Counted from the stretch's first letter, positions 10,838 to 23,600 are shown. The stretch: 64,000 nt of DNA from Pieris napi (GCF_905475465.1 NC_062240.1:6649001-6713000), one strand, 5' to 3'. A program made the numbers and translations. The notes: generated by a model from the letters alone, not told the origin.

Positions 10838-11894
10838 TCTTAAAACTATTATTCCAATATAGGTAGATAAGAAGAAATCAAATATGTGAAACTATGTTAT
10901 TTAAAATTATAAAATCCCAGCTCAGTTTCAAAATGCAATTTGAATTCGAGAACCGAAAATAGTTGTTAATTTTCTATTTGAGTTTGAGTTTTGACAAAAA
11001 TTTATGACATCCGGTATGTCGAAAACCAATAAGTTTTTGACATTCGGGAGTTACAGTTAGGGTTAGATTGAAAATTCGCGATAAGTCTCGATTCTGCATT
11101 AACCCTTACTCCTTAGTTCGTGTGACCTTTAAAAATAAATGAGAATTGATGGCAGAAGGAATGTATATTGATATTTTTAAATGATTTTTCGAAACATGTT
11201 GACCAAGTAATAATAAAGCAAAATAGTTATACCAAATAATTGAAAATTAGATATGGACTTCCTAGGAATTATTAACAAATTAAAAAAGATATATTTTACT
11301 CAAATACGCTACTATTTATAAAACACATAAGAATAATATTACTGCAATAAGATGTGTGTGATAGACTAGTCTAATGCGTGTAGTAATGATCGTAATAAAT
11401 GTTTTTATTGCAGTGTTTGTTTTATTTCCCTTATCCATTTTAGTCTGGCTAAAATATTTACCCTAAATGAAGTCAAACAGAGATTTCATAAATATTTTTT
11501 CATTTATTATTTGACTAAAATTAAGCAAGTCCTAAAACTACTGCTTGATATTTTATATTTATCGATATAAAACATCGTTAAATATTAATCCATAGCGCTA
11601 TCGCGTTGCCAAACTATTGCCAACTACGTAAAATAACTTTTACTTTTACCCGAATTAATTATCTTTACTTGCTAATATTATGTCTTTTTATGCTTTAGTT
11701 CTTACTCTAAAAAGTTTAAGCTTGTAATACAGCTTATGCTTATTATTATACTCTATGACCTGAATTCTGAATTCAAAACAATTAACAAAGCCTGTGTGCG
11801 AACCGCGTGCACACTGCACTGTGGCTGTGCTCAGTTTTGAAAACAACACGATTAGAGGTTATTTTACTAACGTAACCTTACATTTTTAAATAAC
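10838..11894. promoter_or_regulatory. Divergent intergenic region between the coiled-coil gene and GAR1
   Basis: About 1.06 kb separates the two start codons, which point away from each other. It must hold both promoters. No clear TATA box or named motif stands out; the DNA is AT-rich with short homopolymer tracts. No protein-coding potential or repeat with recognisable ends was seen. Confidence 0.5.
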
Positions 11895-12548
11895 ATGTCT
11901 TTTCGAGGTAGAGGAGGTGGAGGAGGAAGGGGTTTCGGTGGACGTGGAGGAGGAGGTCGCGGTGGCTTCCGCGGAAGAGGTGGAGGCGGCGGCGGTGGAA
12001 ATAGATATCAAGACGCTGGTCCTCCTGAAAGTGTGATCCCTCTGGGCCACTACGGCTGGACTGTGCAAGATGACCTCGTATGTAAAGTTGACATAGAAGA
12101 CGTTCCCTACTTTAATGCACCAATATTCTTAGAGAACAAGGAACAGATTGGCAAAATCGACGAAATTTTTGGTAATCTACGCGACTATTACGTGTCCGTG
12201 AAACTCGGTGAAAATATAAAGGCGAAGAGCTTTAAGGATGGTCAACAATTCTTTATTGATCCAGCAAAATTGTTACCACTTAAAAGGTTTCTTCCGCAAC
12301 CGCCTGGAGCCAAGCGAGGTGGTGGCGGCCGCGGTGGAAGAGGCGGACGAGGAAGTGGCGGGACCTTTGGACGTGGAGGTCGTGGTGGCGGCTTCGGCAG
12401 AGGAGGAGGTGGCAATCGAGGTGGAGGTTTTAACCGAGGAGGTGGAGGCTTCGGAGGTCGTGGTGGAGGAGGATTTGGGGGTGGCGGAGGATTCGGAGGC
12501 AGAGGAGGGCGTGGCGGCGGTTTCAGAGGAGGTCGTGGGGGAAGATAG
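11895..12548 (+). CDS. GAR1: H/ACA ribonucleoprotein complex subunit 1 (GAR1)
   Basis: Single-exon gene of 217 residues. GAR1 is the nucleolar H/ACA snoRNP protein that binds the pseudouridine synthase dyskerin/Cbf5 and helps substrate turnover during rRNA and snRNA pseudouridylation. The order is diagnostic: an N-terminal RGG/glycine-arginine domain (residues 1-36), a central beta-barrel core (about 45-140, with [19 protein letters not shown] and [15 protein letters not shown]), and a long C-terminal RGG domain (140-217). The length matches animal orthologues. The start was chosen because the RGG domain begins directly at this ATG. Long open frames in other phases and on the opposite strand are artefacts of the GGN-rich codons. 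A poly-A signal lies at 12694. Confidence 0.97.
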   Translation: MSFRGRGGGGGRGFGGRGGGGRGGFRGRGGGGGGGNRYQDAGPPESVIPLGHYGWTVQDDLVCKVDIEDVPYFNAPIFLENKEQIGKIDEIFGNLRDYYVSVKLGENIKAKSFKDGQQFFIDPAKLLPLKRFLPQPPGAKRGGGGRGGRGGRGSGGTFGRGGRGGGFGRGGGGNRGGGFNRGGGGFGGRGGGGFGGGGGFGGRGGRGGGFRGGRGGR

Positions 12549-12693
12549 TGATAAAAGTAAAACTTATTTGTTAACAATCAAGATTGAGTGTATGTGGATA
12601 GCCTTTGCATAATCACCATAAAGACTGTGTGTGTAAAGCAACTACTTAAAATTTCACTAAAAGTTGCAAAGGTTATAGTTTATATTGTGGATA

Positions 12694-12699
12694 AATAAA
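12694..12699 (+). terminator. GAR1 polyadenylation signal
   Basis: AATAAA about 145 bp after the GAR1 stop, followed within 25 bp by a T-rich stretch. This is a plausible cleavage site. Confidence 0.65.
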
Positions 12700-12719
12700 T
12701 AGTTTTAAGTTTGCCTTTT

Positions 12720-13488
12720 TTTCTATTTCCACTAGCTGTCCCCCAAGCTGTTTACCAGCATTAGGACAAGTGCATGTCATAGCGCAATCAAATTTGTTTG
12801 AATATAATATATTTACTTGACCATTATTTTGTTAGAGATATTTTATCAACATAGAAATCAAATGATATAATAAGGTAAATCTTATGAAATAGTTATCCTG
12901 AATAATAATAATGTTTTGTTTAAGGATTAATATTGTTTCTTAAAACAGCCTTGAAATTATTATTTAGAAACAAATTAGTAAGAATAATTCAATTATACAA
13001 CATTTTCACTATTTGTGACCAACCAAAAAATGCTCTTTAAAAGGAATTATTTTTTTATTCTGCTCCTATTTATAAAGCCTTTCTCATTAAAAAAACTTAA
13101 TGGACTATACAATAATTTTTCAATTCAAACATTAATCTTTTATTTTAGAGTCAGTGATAATAAACAGTAGTCATGTTTCCCTACTATAAAATGTATCCCT
13201 CTTGACCCAGGAACTGTAATTAAAAGAACAGTATATTTTAAAATAAGTTTTAATAAATAACTTACTCCACATAAAACATTTAATCTGGCAAAGCTAATGC
13301 CAACACTAATATTTCAATTCAATGAGTTATGATTATTGGTTACTTTAATGAGGAAAAATATACCATGGTTCTTACATATTATTAATGAAAAGATTAACAA
13401 TAAGAATCTTTTTAACATTTGTCCATGTTATCAATTATTAATGCTTATAATAAAAATAAATTACTAGTACTCTATGAAAAAACTATAT
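12720..13488. other. Intergenic region between convergent GAR1 and EMC5
   Basis: About 770 bp of AT-rich sequence between the two 3' ends. I see no coding exon, no recognisable repeat ends and no RNA gene. It likely includes the EMC5 3' untranslated region. Confidence 0.5.
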
Positions 13489-14484
13489 TTATTCAGGATT
13501 CTCCAAGTCTCCTTTCCCTGAAGTTTGTACATATTCTGAGCTCAACGCCTTCTGTCTATGGTTAAATATGTAGAATGAAGGTAGATTCATTTGTGTTTCC
13601 CAGGTTGAGTTGTTTAATTCAGCAGCTGCCTGTATTTCTCTTAAGTTTCCAGCAATACACATAACACCCCACATTACTGCAAATAGGCTCCCAACTGCTT
13701 GTATGACTATCTGAAAGAAAAAAATATTGGTTGTTTGTATAGTAGGTTTACGATCGAGATGTTTACGTGATAACGTCTTATTGGTGATATAAGTTTTTGG
13801 GAAGTAAGGAATTAATGAAGATAACAATTTTTTCAAATTTTAAATTACATCTATCGTTTTATTCACACTTTTGATGATAAATTTCGGGTGTAAAATGACA
13901 AGTTTACTTATTCGACTATGATATACATTTTTCTTCATACATTCACGGAATGACTGGCAGCGCTCGAGATGAGACGGGAGATCGGTCCGTCTCTCTCTCG
14001 TTATACCTGCGATCGCGCTCGTGAGGTTTTGGTGTGACACAAGTTTCTGAACATGTCACCCGACTAAAACGATTTTAAAGACGTTATCACGTCAAAAGAT
14101 AATATGTAAGTATCTTTTTTATGCACAACACCAGGATATATACATGTAGCAAGACATGACAAAAAGTTGCAAGTGATGGAATTCAATATTAATAATCAAT
14201 GAAAATAAAATAAGATATCAAGGCTCTGAAATTGGTTTGAATCAATTCAATAGTGGTAATTAATCAAAAAAATAAAAATCACTCACATCTAAAGGTAAAG
14301 TTGTAAACTCCTGCGATGTAATACGAAGATATGAACGATCTAAAAAAGTATACCAATTAATTTGAATCATGAATACGATTAAATTCATACGACTACCAGA
14401 CATTAACTTACGCTGAGCTGCTGAAAATGCAGAATGGAATAATGAAATAAAACCAACTGTTAATAAAACTCTTGGGAAAGACAT
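13489..14484 (-). CDS. EMC5: ER membrane protein complex subunit 5 (EMC5/MMGT1)
   Basis: Three exons on the minus strand: 14484-14412, 14339-14287 and 13710-13489, joined in phases 1 and 0, giving 115 residues. EMC5 is a small two-membrane-segment core subunit of the ER membrane complex, which inserts tail-anchored and multipass proteins. Visible features are a first hydrophobic segment (residues 4-20), the family signature AFSAAQHRSYLRIT across the exon 1-2 junction, a TLPLD turn, a second hydrophobic segment (about 44-61) and the C-terminal SFYIFNHR motif. The length fits animal orthologues. The second intron contains a MITE. The start is the only ATG in frame with the splice. Confidence 0.95.
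13765..14092. mobile_element. MITE in EMC5 intron 2
   Basis: Perfect 15-bp terminal inverted repeats, ACGTGATAACGTCTT at the left and its reverse complement at the right, bound a 328-bp non-coding element. Flanking duplication is not clear. It accounts for more than half of the intron. Confidence 0.65.
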
Positions 14485-14698
14485 TATTGGATTTTTTTTC
14501 TTTTAGATTTTTAAGTATGTTTTGTCGATTTATCAATTTATTTTAGTTGGAATTTTATAAAATTGCAGTTTGCACAAAAGTTGAAGCCTTTAATCAATAT
14601 TAGACTTTGATAGGACTAGTTTAAATTTTAAAATGTCAAATACCAAGACATTAGACAATTAGTAGTAAAAGAAGCAACGTCATTTTGAATCTAACTTG

Positions 14699-15233
14699 GG
14701 GTATGTTCCGATATACACTGCGACCACTGTACAGAGTACCGTCAATTTAGTATACTGTGAAACCGTTTCTCTATAGCCAGCTATACTGGTTACAATTTAA
14801 AACGGAACGCAGTCCAGTATACTAGTCAGCTTCGTTTTTCGACACAGTTTTCAAATGAGTGCATCAAAGTTTTTCAATTCAACAAGAAAAACTATTATTG
14901 GAGTATTATCGCATTAAAAAAATCTATATTAATATTAACTGTCAATTGAATTAATACTACAAAGAAAGTAAGTTAGAATTTTAAATGTTTGTTATTAAAC
15001 TGTAAGTTATATCAGCCGTTAGGCATTCAAGTGGTTTTGATTGATCACGTGATCAAAGCACTGCGAGTACCTTACCTCGAAAACGCCAGTGCTCGCAGTA
15101 GAAGTATAGCGGGGATTTGTGACGTCATATATTTCCTAGGACGCTGCGGCTGTATACTGCAGTCCATAGCGGAACAAATTTTTGAACAGTGGGAGCACTA
15201 TACAGTACTCGCAGTGTATATCGGAACATACCC
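14699..15233. mobile_element. 535-bp MITE with 25-bp perfect terminal inverted repeats
   Basis: The left end begins GGGTATGTTCCGATATACAC and the right end is its exact reverse complement over 25 bp. Motifs such as GCAGTATAC recur inside in both orientations. No transposase is encoded. The target duplication is unclear (TTG versus TTA). It lies upstream of EMC5, about 215 bp from its start codon. Confidence 0.8.
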
Positions 15234-15328
15234 TTAATCAAACGCCCTCAAGTTTTAGTCTCTGGAAACATTATATATCTGTATATTTAGTTTATTTGTA
15301 CTTATTTTTATAAGAATATGATTAAATG

Positions 15329-16151
15329 CGTTTTCCAATTACAGAGCATAATGCAACTCAGTGCCGCACAATGCCGCATAATGCTGAAGCTTAATTGGAA
15401 CGTGAATTAGTTTTCAAATGCATCAGCAGAGTGCGCTAAGTCAGTGTTGAAAAAAAAATGTTCTGAATAGAGTTAGCAACCTCATTAATGTATAAATAAT
15501 GTGGTTAACAATAATAATTGGTTGAAAACTTTTTACGCTTATTTTAATAATCAAATTATTTCATTAACATTTTTTTACTGAAATAAGAGAAAACCTTTAA
15601 AGAATATAAGGTTTTAACAAGCTAAATTAACAGTAAAATATATAGTTTCATGTAAGAAGTTTACATCATTTACGTTTTGAGTAATTTTTTTTAAATGATT
15701 TCTAAAAAAATTATATACTTTTTCAAAACCATTGCAATGTTTACAAGAGTATAATGCTGTAAAATAAATTTGTTTACAGATCCGAATTTTAAAATAAAAT
15801 TGTATTCATATTTTAAATGTGGAATATAAAAAAAGTAACTATTTATACCTTCATCCATACTTATATTTTTTTTTTTTAGCAGTTTGAAATAACTTTAATT
15901 ATTTTCAAAATCTACGACGAAACAAATTTTTCAACAATAAATAATATTTACTAACGAAAATTTCGATAAATGCCAACTTAAAGAAAAACACTGGTAAATT
16001 TTCTGTCACTGTGTTGGTATTGATTGCGAGAAGCACGCGAGAGCATAAGTTTTGAGAGTAGTCAATAGTGCGAAGCGTTGCTGTAGTTGGAACATTCAAC
16101 GTTGAGCATTATGCCGCATAATGCGCTCTAGTGCTGTAATTGGAAAACGCA
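15329..16151. mobile_element. Non-autonomous transposon with GCGTTTTCCAATTACAG ends
   Basis: The 17-bp motif GCGTTTTCCAATTACAG starts the segment and its reverse complement ends it, with similar subterminal GCCGCATAATGC motifs on both sides. The interior is AT-rich and non-coding. Its right end lies inside the left arm of the foldback structure at 16035-17290, so the two structures are nested or derive from one element. Confidence 0.6.
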
Positions 16152-17290
16152 CACTGGCTCCCTCATGTTGAACTGTGGTTCTTGGTTTACATCGACATCT
16201 ATGACCATTTGATGACTATAATTATAATTTAATCTGTGTTGGTTAGGTATAGTGCTTTTCATGAAAGAAGTCCCGCGGTGATTTTTGGAACTAAATTTGA
16301 CAGGTCGGCAATGTTGTCATTCGTCGATGTTATCAAGTTCGTTTGTTGTGGTAGATACTTCTGAATTTTTACTAGCTTAGTGCATTTTGAAGATTGATTA
16401 CAATGCCAAAAGTTGTAAAAAGTTTGGCTCGAGAAATTATATTAAAGGTGAAAGAGTTCTGTGAAGCGGAACATAAGAATCAAGGTGTTTTAATACCACT
16501 AAACAATGTTCGGAAGAGAGTTGCCGCCATAACAGGTACTTTTTAGAGTTGCCATTTAATAATTTTTTGCTGTATTGATGGGACTTTTATGATACAAATT
16601 CGTTTTTGCGACAAAATTGAACAAATACATAACGTGATGAAACTATATAATTTCATCATAAACTTAAAGTTACTACTATTTTTAACTGTTCATAATTTAA
16701 TTGTAGGTGTGTCAGAGAAAACTGTAACAAGAATTACAAACGAAGGTATAACAGCGGCTTGTACTTCGAAAAAAATTGTAACCCAACAATTATGCAATAA
16801 AACTCTGATTACAAAATTGTATTGCTTTTCTTTACACTATTTTCTCATCTTTTCCCTGTAAGTAGGTAGAACACCGCTAATTTAAGTAAATAAAAATATA
16901 ATTTTTACATAACAGAAATATTGTTTCATCGAAGTATGCAGAAAATAATATTATTTGATAAATTACATCTGCTAAATGTAAATAAAATAGGTAAATTTTT
17001 TACTCATAAATGGCAACATTACGTCATGCGATTGCAGCGCCGCGTCTGGGGGACTTCTTTCATGAAAAGGACTATACCTAACCAACACAGATTAAATTAT
17101 AATTATAGTCATCAAATGGTCATAGATGTCGATGTAAACCAAGAACCACAGTTCAACATGAGGGAGCCAGTGTGCGTTTTCCAATTACAGCACTAGAGCG
17201 CATTATGCGGCATAATGCTCAACGTTGAATGTTCCAACTACAGCAACGCTTCGCACTATTGACTACTCTCAAAACTTATGCTCTCGCGTG
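16035..17290. mobile_element. Foldback transposon with about 240-bp inverted arms
   Basis: 16035-16274 and 17050-17290 are near-perfect reverse complements over about 240 bp. The arms include the GCGTTTTCCAATTACAG terminus and a region around TTGGTTTACATCGACATC. The 775-bp centre carries a spliced helix-turn-helix reading frame (separate entry). The right arm ends about 195 bp upstream of the start of beta-subunit gene A, so it may contribute to that gene's promoter or 5' untranslated region. Confidence 0.8.
16403..16861 (+). pseudogene. Spliced N-terminal transposase-like HTH fragment
   Basis: Exon 16403-16535 encodes MPKVVKSLAREIILKVKEFC and a basic LNNVRKRVAAITG segment. A GTACTT donor and a TTGTAG acceptor at 16706 join it in frame to VSEKTVTRITNEGITAAC, completing a helix-turn-helix. 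This pattern resembles the DNA-binding N-terminus of a widespread arthropod transposase-associated family. The frame ends at a stop near 16861 with no catalytic domain, so it is a fragment carried by the foldback element. The name and superfamily are uncertain. Confidence 0.5.
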
Positions 17291-17484
17291 TTATTGTTCT
17301 TATAACGGTTATTGTTCGAACTCTGTCTACTTTATCTGTGGTGTTGACCTGTGGTCAAAGACACAGATCAAGTACCGTAAAGTTATGGTGTTGCGGCGGT
17401 TTCAATATAAAAACGTTGCTTTTGTTTTGTAAATTTTGTAATAAATATTATTTGTTAAAAAAGTTATTAGAAAACTAATTAAAT

Positions 17485-20400
17485 ATGATTCGAAATCCGA
17501 AACTTGAAGAATTTGAGATAGAAACAAAGCCAAGAAAACCAGGAAAACAAAACTTTTCAGACTTCATGTACAATGAAGATACTAGGGAAATTTTCGGACG
17601 AACGCCTGAAAGATGGGGTAGGTTCGTTAAAAATCACGATTAATGAATATAGATCTTAATTATTATTTCGTCGTATTTCTTTAAGTTGAATACATACTGA
17701 ATTTTTGTATGATAAATGTTTATCGTTGGGCGTGGCGCGCGTCACTTTTAAATTCAAAGCTCAATTTCAGCTGAACACTATAAATTATAAAAATATATAC
17801 TAACAATAATTCATAAAAATATATATCTTTTAAGCAATAACTCAATATTACCCTAACACGAGTAAATTAATATTATATTTTATCAGTTTTTGTATACAAA
17901 TATCATAGTTAACTATTGCTAGGGGTCATGTACCAGAAGCCATATAAATTACATTAATTAAACGATAGTTAAATAGCGTGCCTTTCTTTTGTACGAGGTT
18001 TATATCTAATCTGGGAAACCCTAGAGTGTCTTAACAAAGTTTTAATCCTTAAATCTTCTATAATATGTTTTAACAAGCATGGCATCATATTATAAGGTGC
18101 TTTAACATTAATTTAACAAGTATTGCTGGTAATTCTAATTCAAAGCCTTTTTTTTCAACTAATACAAGAGAAAGTTTACAAAAATATATATATTGCTGGT
18201 AATATCATTAAATATTATAAAGGAATGAGGCTTCAAATACCAATATCTTATTGTTTTATCCTTATTTAATATCTTATTATTCTAAGGTGATTTGGAAAGA
18301 GAAATTATTCAATAATTATAATATTAAAAACATTCTCTTAAATTAACTATACTAGTGTTCCATACATGGAAAATATTATAAACTCTATATATCTTGTATT
18401 AATTCTCCTTTAATATTTCAGGAAAACTTTTCTTGTTCTATTTAATCTTTCTTTCGGCACTAGTTGCATTATTCTCAGTATGTATGGCAACATTCTTGCA
18501 ACAATTTATTAATCCTAGAGTGCCACGATTACAACAAGAAGGTAGTTTAATCGGAAGTAGCCCTGGGCTGGGATTCCGTCCATTGCCAGATGATGTAAGA
18601 AGTACACTTATTTGGTACAAAGGTACTGGTTATGAAAGTTACAAATACTGGGAAGATGAGCTTATTGAATTTCTATCAGGTATGAGCAAGCTTTACTTGT
18701 ATAAAAAGAAATATTATTGTCTAATATATATATTAATATAATAAAATCCTGGGGCTTTAAAATTGCAACTTGTACTGCTAGACTAAAGTTGCTATCTATA
18801 TGTTATGTAAGAATGGTAAGTTTTGCCCTTAAATTTGTTTCACAAAAATGTGAAGTTTGTAGTACCAGTAGTAATAATAATAATCCTGTGGCACTGCAAC
18901 CCTACATGGGTCTTCTCCGCAAATTTTGGTGGTGAGTGCCTGACACATATATTTTTTAGGTTTTAAGACATGTTGGTTTCCTTCACTGTAGGAGAAAATG
19001 TCAAAATACATTATAATGTATTTATTTGCGTTTTATAGAGTAATTTATAGATAAGCAAGTGTGGACTTATTTAATATATTAACAAATTTATTTTTCAGTG
19101 TATAAAAAGAAGGGCCAAACGGTAGGCGCTGGTCAGAATATATTCAACTGTAACTTTAGAAACTCTCCACCACCAGGCAAAGTGTGTGATGTTGATATTA
19201 CCAGGGGTTTTGAACCATGTACAGAAGAAAATCACTTTTCTTTTCATAAGTCATCTCCATGTATCTTCTTAAAACTGAACAGGTATGAACAGTGATTGTA
19301 GATATTGCCGTAGTACAGTTTAAAATATATTAGCCAACTGCTTGATGCTCATGAGATGAACTGCTTTGGTTGTTAATGATTTATTATATGTGTTGAACCC
19401 TTAAATAATATCCTTTTTTCCAATACCATGTTTAAAAAACTTTAAACTTGGCATTGGTAAAAAGTAATTTATTGTATAATTTTTTATTATCAACTGAAAT
19501 TATTAATTAAAACCCACATTTAGTTATTATATTTAATGTCAATATATGGAAAAGATTGTAAAAATATTATTAATATTTCAGAATATATGGGTGGAGACCT
19601 GAGTTCTACAATGACACAAACAATTTGCCTGTGGAGATGCCTAATGAACTCAAAGATAACATAAGGAATATCACTTTCAATAATAGGGACCATGTATGTA
19701 TAAATAATATACAAAATGATAGTCTTGTAAAATTGAGTTTTATCAGTCCAGAGATATCCTAATGGATAGAGAGATCTTAATAACTTATGATCAATTAGTA
19801 TATCTTATTAGTAATTAAATATTATTTCCAATTATATTTTTTCTAAAAACTATGAAGCAATAAATATTTATAAAAGGTTTTATTTAAATATACTAAAATA
19901 ATTTATTGTTATTAAATTATTTCTTCAATAAATTATAGATATAAGTTTTAGTGTTTGATATAAATCAATATCTTTATTGTACTTGCGTAAACCAAAGTAT
20001 TATGTTAGATATTTCTAAATAAAACATATATAGGGCAATATTGCCTCTGTTTCAATGACTTATTTCTATATATGCAAGTAGGTAACAATTTGTACCTTGA
20101 AATAAAAACAATAATACTTCAGGTTATAAGCATAGACTTACTAACTAAACGTGTTTAGAACATACTACTTTTACCAAAAGAATGCCACTTTCAATCAAGC
20201 CACAGCGTTTCTGTGATATTAAAATAAACCGATAATGCTTCAATGACTGCATATTTGCAGGCAAATATGATTTGGGTGTCTTGTGAAGGAGAGACACCGA
20301 CCGATAAGGAAAACATAGGACCCATCACTTACCTTCCATATCCAGGCTTTCCAGGATATTTCTATCCATACAACAATGCTGAGGGTTATCTTAGTCCATT

Positions 20401-20755
20401 GGTCGCAGTACATTTGCAGAATCCCAAAGGTAAGTTGAACTAACTTTTACATAATAATTAAATAGTGAGTAAAGTTTGACAATTGTCGTTTTTGTTTGTT
20501 GTAGTCTTAATTATATTGGCTATTTATCAGATATTATATAAAACTTCTGTGTTTGGGTATTGTAGTACTAAAATTTATTTGTATACAATTAATAAAAAAA
20601 AATAACAGCTTTGATGATTTCTTCATATACATAGACAATATTTTATTTCAGCCGGTATAGTGATCAACATTGAGTGCCGCGCTTGGGCACAGAATATCAG
20701 ATATGACAGGAGAGAAAAGTTGGGTGTGGTACATTTTGAGCTTATGATTGAATAG
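17485..20755 (+). CDS. nrv: Na+/K+-ATPase beta subunit (nervana family), gene A
   Basis: Six exons: 17485-17617, 18422-18679, 19099-19282, 19582-19693, 20261-20429, 20652-20755, with consistent phases, 319 residues. The beta subunit is a type II membrane glycoprotein needed for folding and delivery of the Na+/K+ pump alpha subunit. Visible are a cytoplasmic tail ending [10 protein letters not shown] (residues 36-45), one membrane segment (about 46-70), [15 protein letters not shown] after it, and an ectodomain with six cysteines in the usual order (NCNF, KVCD, EPC, SPC, VSC, IEC). [19 protein letters not shown] is the conserved alpha-contact region, and [10 protein letters not shown] follows near the end. 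Glycosylation sequons NDT and NIT are present. It is the most compact of the four paralogues. The start is the ATG that opens the conserved tail. Confidence 0.96.
18840..19005 (-). mobile_element. SINE fragment in gene A intron 2
   Basis: Reverse-strand match to the SINE family seen whole at 43574-43862: GTGAAGGAAACCAACATGTC and GTGTCAGGCACTCACC blocks are recognisable. It is truncated and diverged. Confidence 0.55.
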
Positions 20756-20917
20756 ACTGACATTCACACTATCAAAAATTAAATATATTAACTATTATAA
20801 AATTGCAATCATGATACACAAAACTTACATACAAATACTTGATATTAGACTTATTTTTAAAATAATTTTGACTGACCTGATGTATTTTAAAAACACTACC
20901 TTATGCAGCTACATATA

Positions 20918-20923
20918 AATAAA
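20918..20923 (+). terminator. Gene A polyadenylation signal
   Basis: AATAAA about 165 bp after the stop codon of gene A, followed by a T-run at 20932. This is the first canonical signal downstream. Confidence 0.6.
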
Positions 20924-20929
20924 AGTAAA

Positions 20930-23600
20930 GTTTTTTTATCAAAGTGAATTCTCATGGCATCTGATTTTATATGATATATTATATTACAATTTTATATTGC
21001 GTTTATACATCTTTTTTTATTTTATTTTTTATTGAGATACAGCTTGCCAACGCTCGGCACACTTTTTAATGTGACAAGCACTTAAAGGCAAACATGACAT
21101 ACATATAGAGTTCATAACCCATTATTAAACAAAACAAACATTACAAAAAAAACACAACTATTACTAATCAAAGAAAAAATTCAAATTAATTAATCTTGAC
21201 GAATCGAATTACATAAAATATATTTATATGATCAATTAAAAAATGTATAGTGTGTGCTAGTTTTATATACTCGTTTATGAGAGGCCTATATATTTGGTCG
21301 CAAAGAGTAGCTTTTGATTAGGTTTTTCTATAGCAGTAGCGCAAGTGCCAGATCTTATCTTAGCATACCTATAAAATGTTTGAATATTGCAGATATAATA
21401 TTTTTACTTACTTTTATATTTGCAAATTATAATTGTTTATGGATCTGGTTTTTAGGTATAATTTGAATCTCTATTTCAATTGAAAGTTTTAAAACTAAAT
21501 TACTATTGTTAATTATTATTGTTAAGTTTCCTCAGGAATTATGTAAAGGTCGTGATCTGATGCTAAACTCAATTTTAAAGTTAGGCCACGATAGTGACAA
21601 TAAGACTTAATTAAAAGTAAATTAATGTTTCTCATATAAGCTAGTAATCCGTCCATACATTTGTGCCTATCACCATTCCTTAAATATGTAATGTATGTAA
21701 TTAGTATGTAGTGTGTTTTAAATTTTTTTAATTTGAATCCTTAGGGATTGTTTAATAAATGACACTATATTTATATTTGTGGGTTTATAGACGTTTTATC
21801 TAAAAAATATTTTTGTGTGTAGAAATTATTAATGATATTATTTTATATTAACAGATTCGTTTTTAGTTTACGTAAGTACTGACATTAAAATAAAACTTTA
21901 ATGGATATAAACGCGAATTTAATACATTATTTGCATAACGTTTCGGGTGCCTTTCATCAGCAGTAAACACTTTTGTTTGTTGGAGTTTATTTGAATGAGT
22001 CTGTTTTGTATCTAGTATCATTATTTTCGGTTGAAGTCTAACTATATAAATTAAGAACCCACCTTAGTTTTATATTAACAGTACTTTATATAGCATTTAT
22101 TATTTTATAGGAATATTTTTTTATATTTAAAAATAAAATCAAATCTGCATACAAAATATACTGTTTGGTATTTCAATTTTATTAATACATATTTTATGTT
22201 AAGCGCAGCTCGGGTGCAGGTACTTTTACATTCCCCGTAACTTTTAAATAATTAAGGTTTTTATAACATCTTTCAGAGCTTTGATTTTAAAATGTGTTTT
22301 TGTATTTCTTACATAAGATGGTGACAGCACCATACAAACATTACATTGCCAGCGCATGTATCTATTTTAATTTTACAGTTTATTTTTTACATCTATCTTG
22401 TAATATTTGTGTTATGCTCGTACTTAGAAAGTAATTAAACCGTCCAACTGTGTGTATCTATATTTTGATATTAAATATTTAAAAAAAAACTTCGTTTCAT
22501 TTATTAGTATAGTCTGTTGTAGTGTTTTTTTCTATGGCTGCGCTAGCTTTGGCGCCATTCATTCTCTTGAGAGTGTTTATGAATAGATAAAATAGTGTTA
22601 AAAACTAGACTTGTTTTTATTGCAAAAATCTAAATCCTGATTATTCAACAGTTCCATAAACTGTACTATTTATATTCGAAAGTCTAATCCTAACAAAATG
22701 ACCCGATTATTTTAAACGCATCTAAGCCTCAAATCAGTTTTAAACGTCCTCACCACGTGCCAATTTAAAAGTAATCTAGATTAAACATTTAAGGCTTATA
22801 AACATTATAAAATAAGGCCGATATTTATGTTATATGAGTCTTGGTTTTATATATTTAAATCTTATATGAATACAATAATCTAATTGCCATAAATCGGAAA
22901 ACGCTTTTAGTATTTGTTAAACTCCTTATCAAATGGACACACATCATAAGTTATGGTGTAGCTCTTAGCCTACTAGATAATAGGTAACCTCTCGTTGTCA
23001 TTTATATTAAGTAATAAGCAAAATAGTATAGTTATTATTAATAGCTTTGCATTACACATACAACAGGATCAATGGAATCGATTGAAAGACTGCAGATAGG
23101 CACCACATTTAGGTAAGTAGCTAATTGCACCAAAGCATATAATATAATGCTTAGATTAGCGTTCAGTAGCTTAGAAACTAATTCACAGCGTTCGGAAATC
23201 GGAATTCGATTTTTGGGTCACGCGTCGTTCAGATTGCATTGTTTGGGTACGTTTTCGAAGCTATAGTTGCGTACTAATTCTAAAGAAAAAAGATCTCTTG
23301 TAGTAAATAAAATCTAGTGTAAATGACAATCATCCCCAATACTCGACTAGAAATTACTGCACCCTCCCCTCAGGGTTATTCTCCTCACCGCACCTTACTC
23401 AAATACGACTGAATCGTAAATTTCAGGTATAAAATCCCTTCATCGAGGCTAAGCTTATTTATAAACCAGATGAAATGTGGGCAGAAGAAATGTGCTGTGT
23501 ACATCAATCGCTCCCATATGTCATGAGATTCTAAACACGTGCGCGCGCGCAGTCGCAGTTGTACCTCTGAGATTAACAGACGTGTTTAAAGTTAAAAGAA
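20930..23600. other. Intergenic region between beta-subunit genes A and B
   Basis: About 2.7 kb, AT-rich. A TAACGTTTCGGGTGCCTTTC block near 21937 looks repeat-derived, but no element ends were resolved. Just before gene B there is a CG-rich alternating purine-pyrimidine stretch (GTGCGCGCGCGC near 23540), likely the promoter-proximal region of gene B. No exon was found. Confidence 0.5.

Noticed and set aside
11886..12577. Long minus-strand and alternative-frame ORFs (Pro-rich, Glu/Val-rich) over GAR1
   Set aside because: They are shadows of the GGN-rich RGG codons. The GAR1 frame has a recognisable core domain and explains the sequence.
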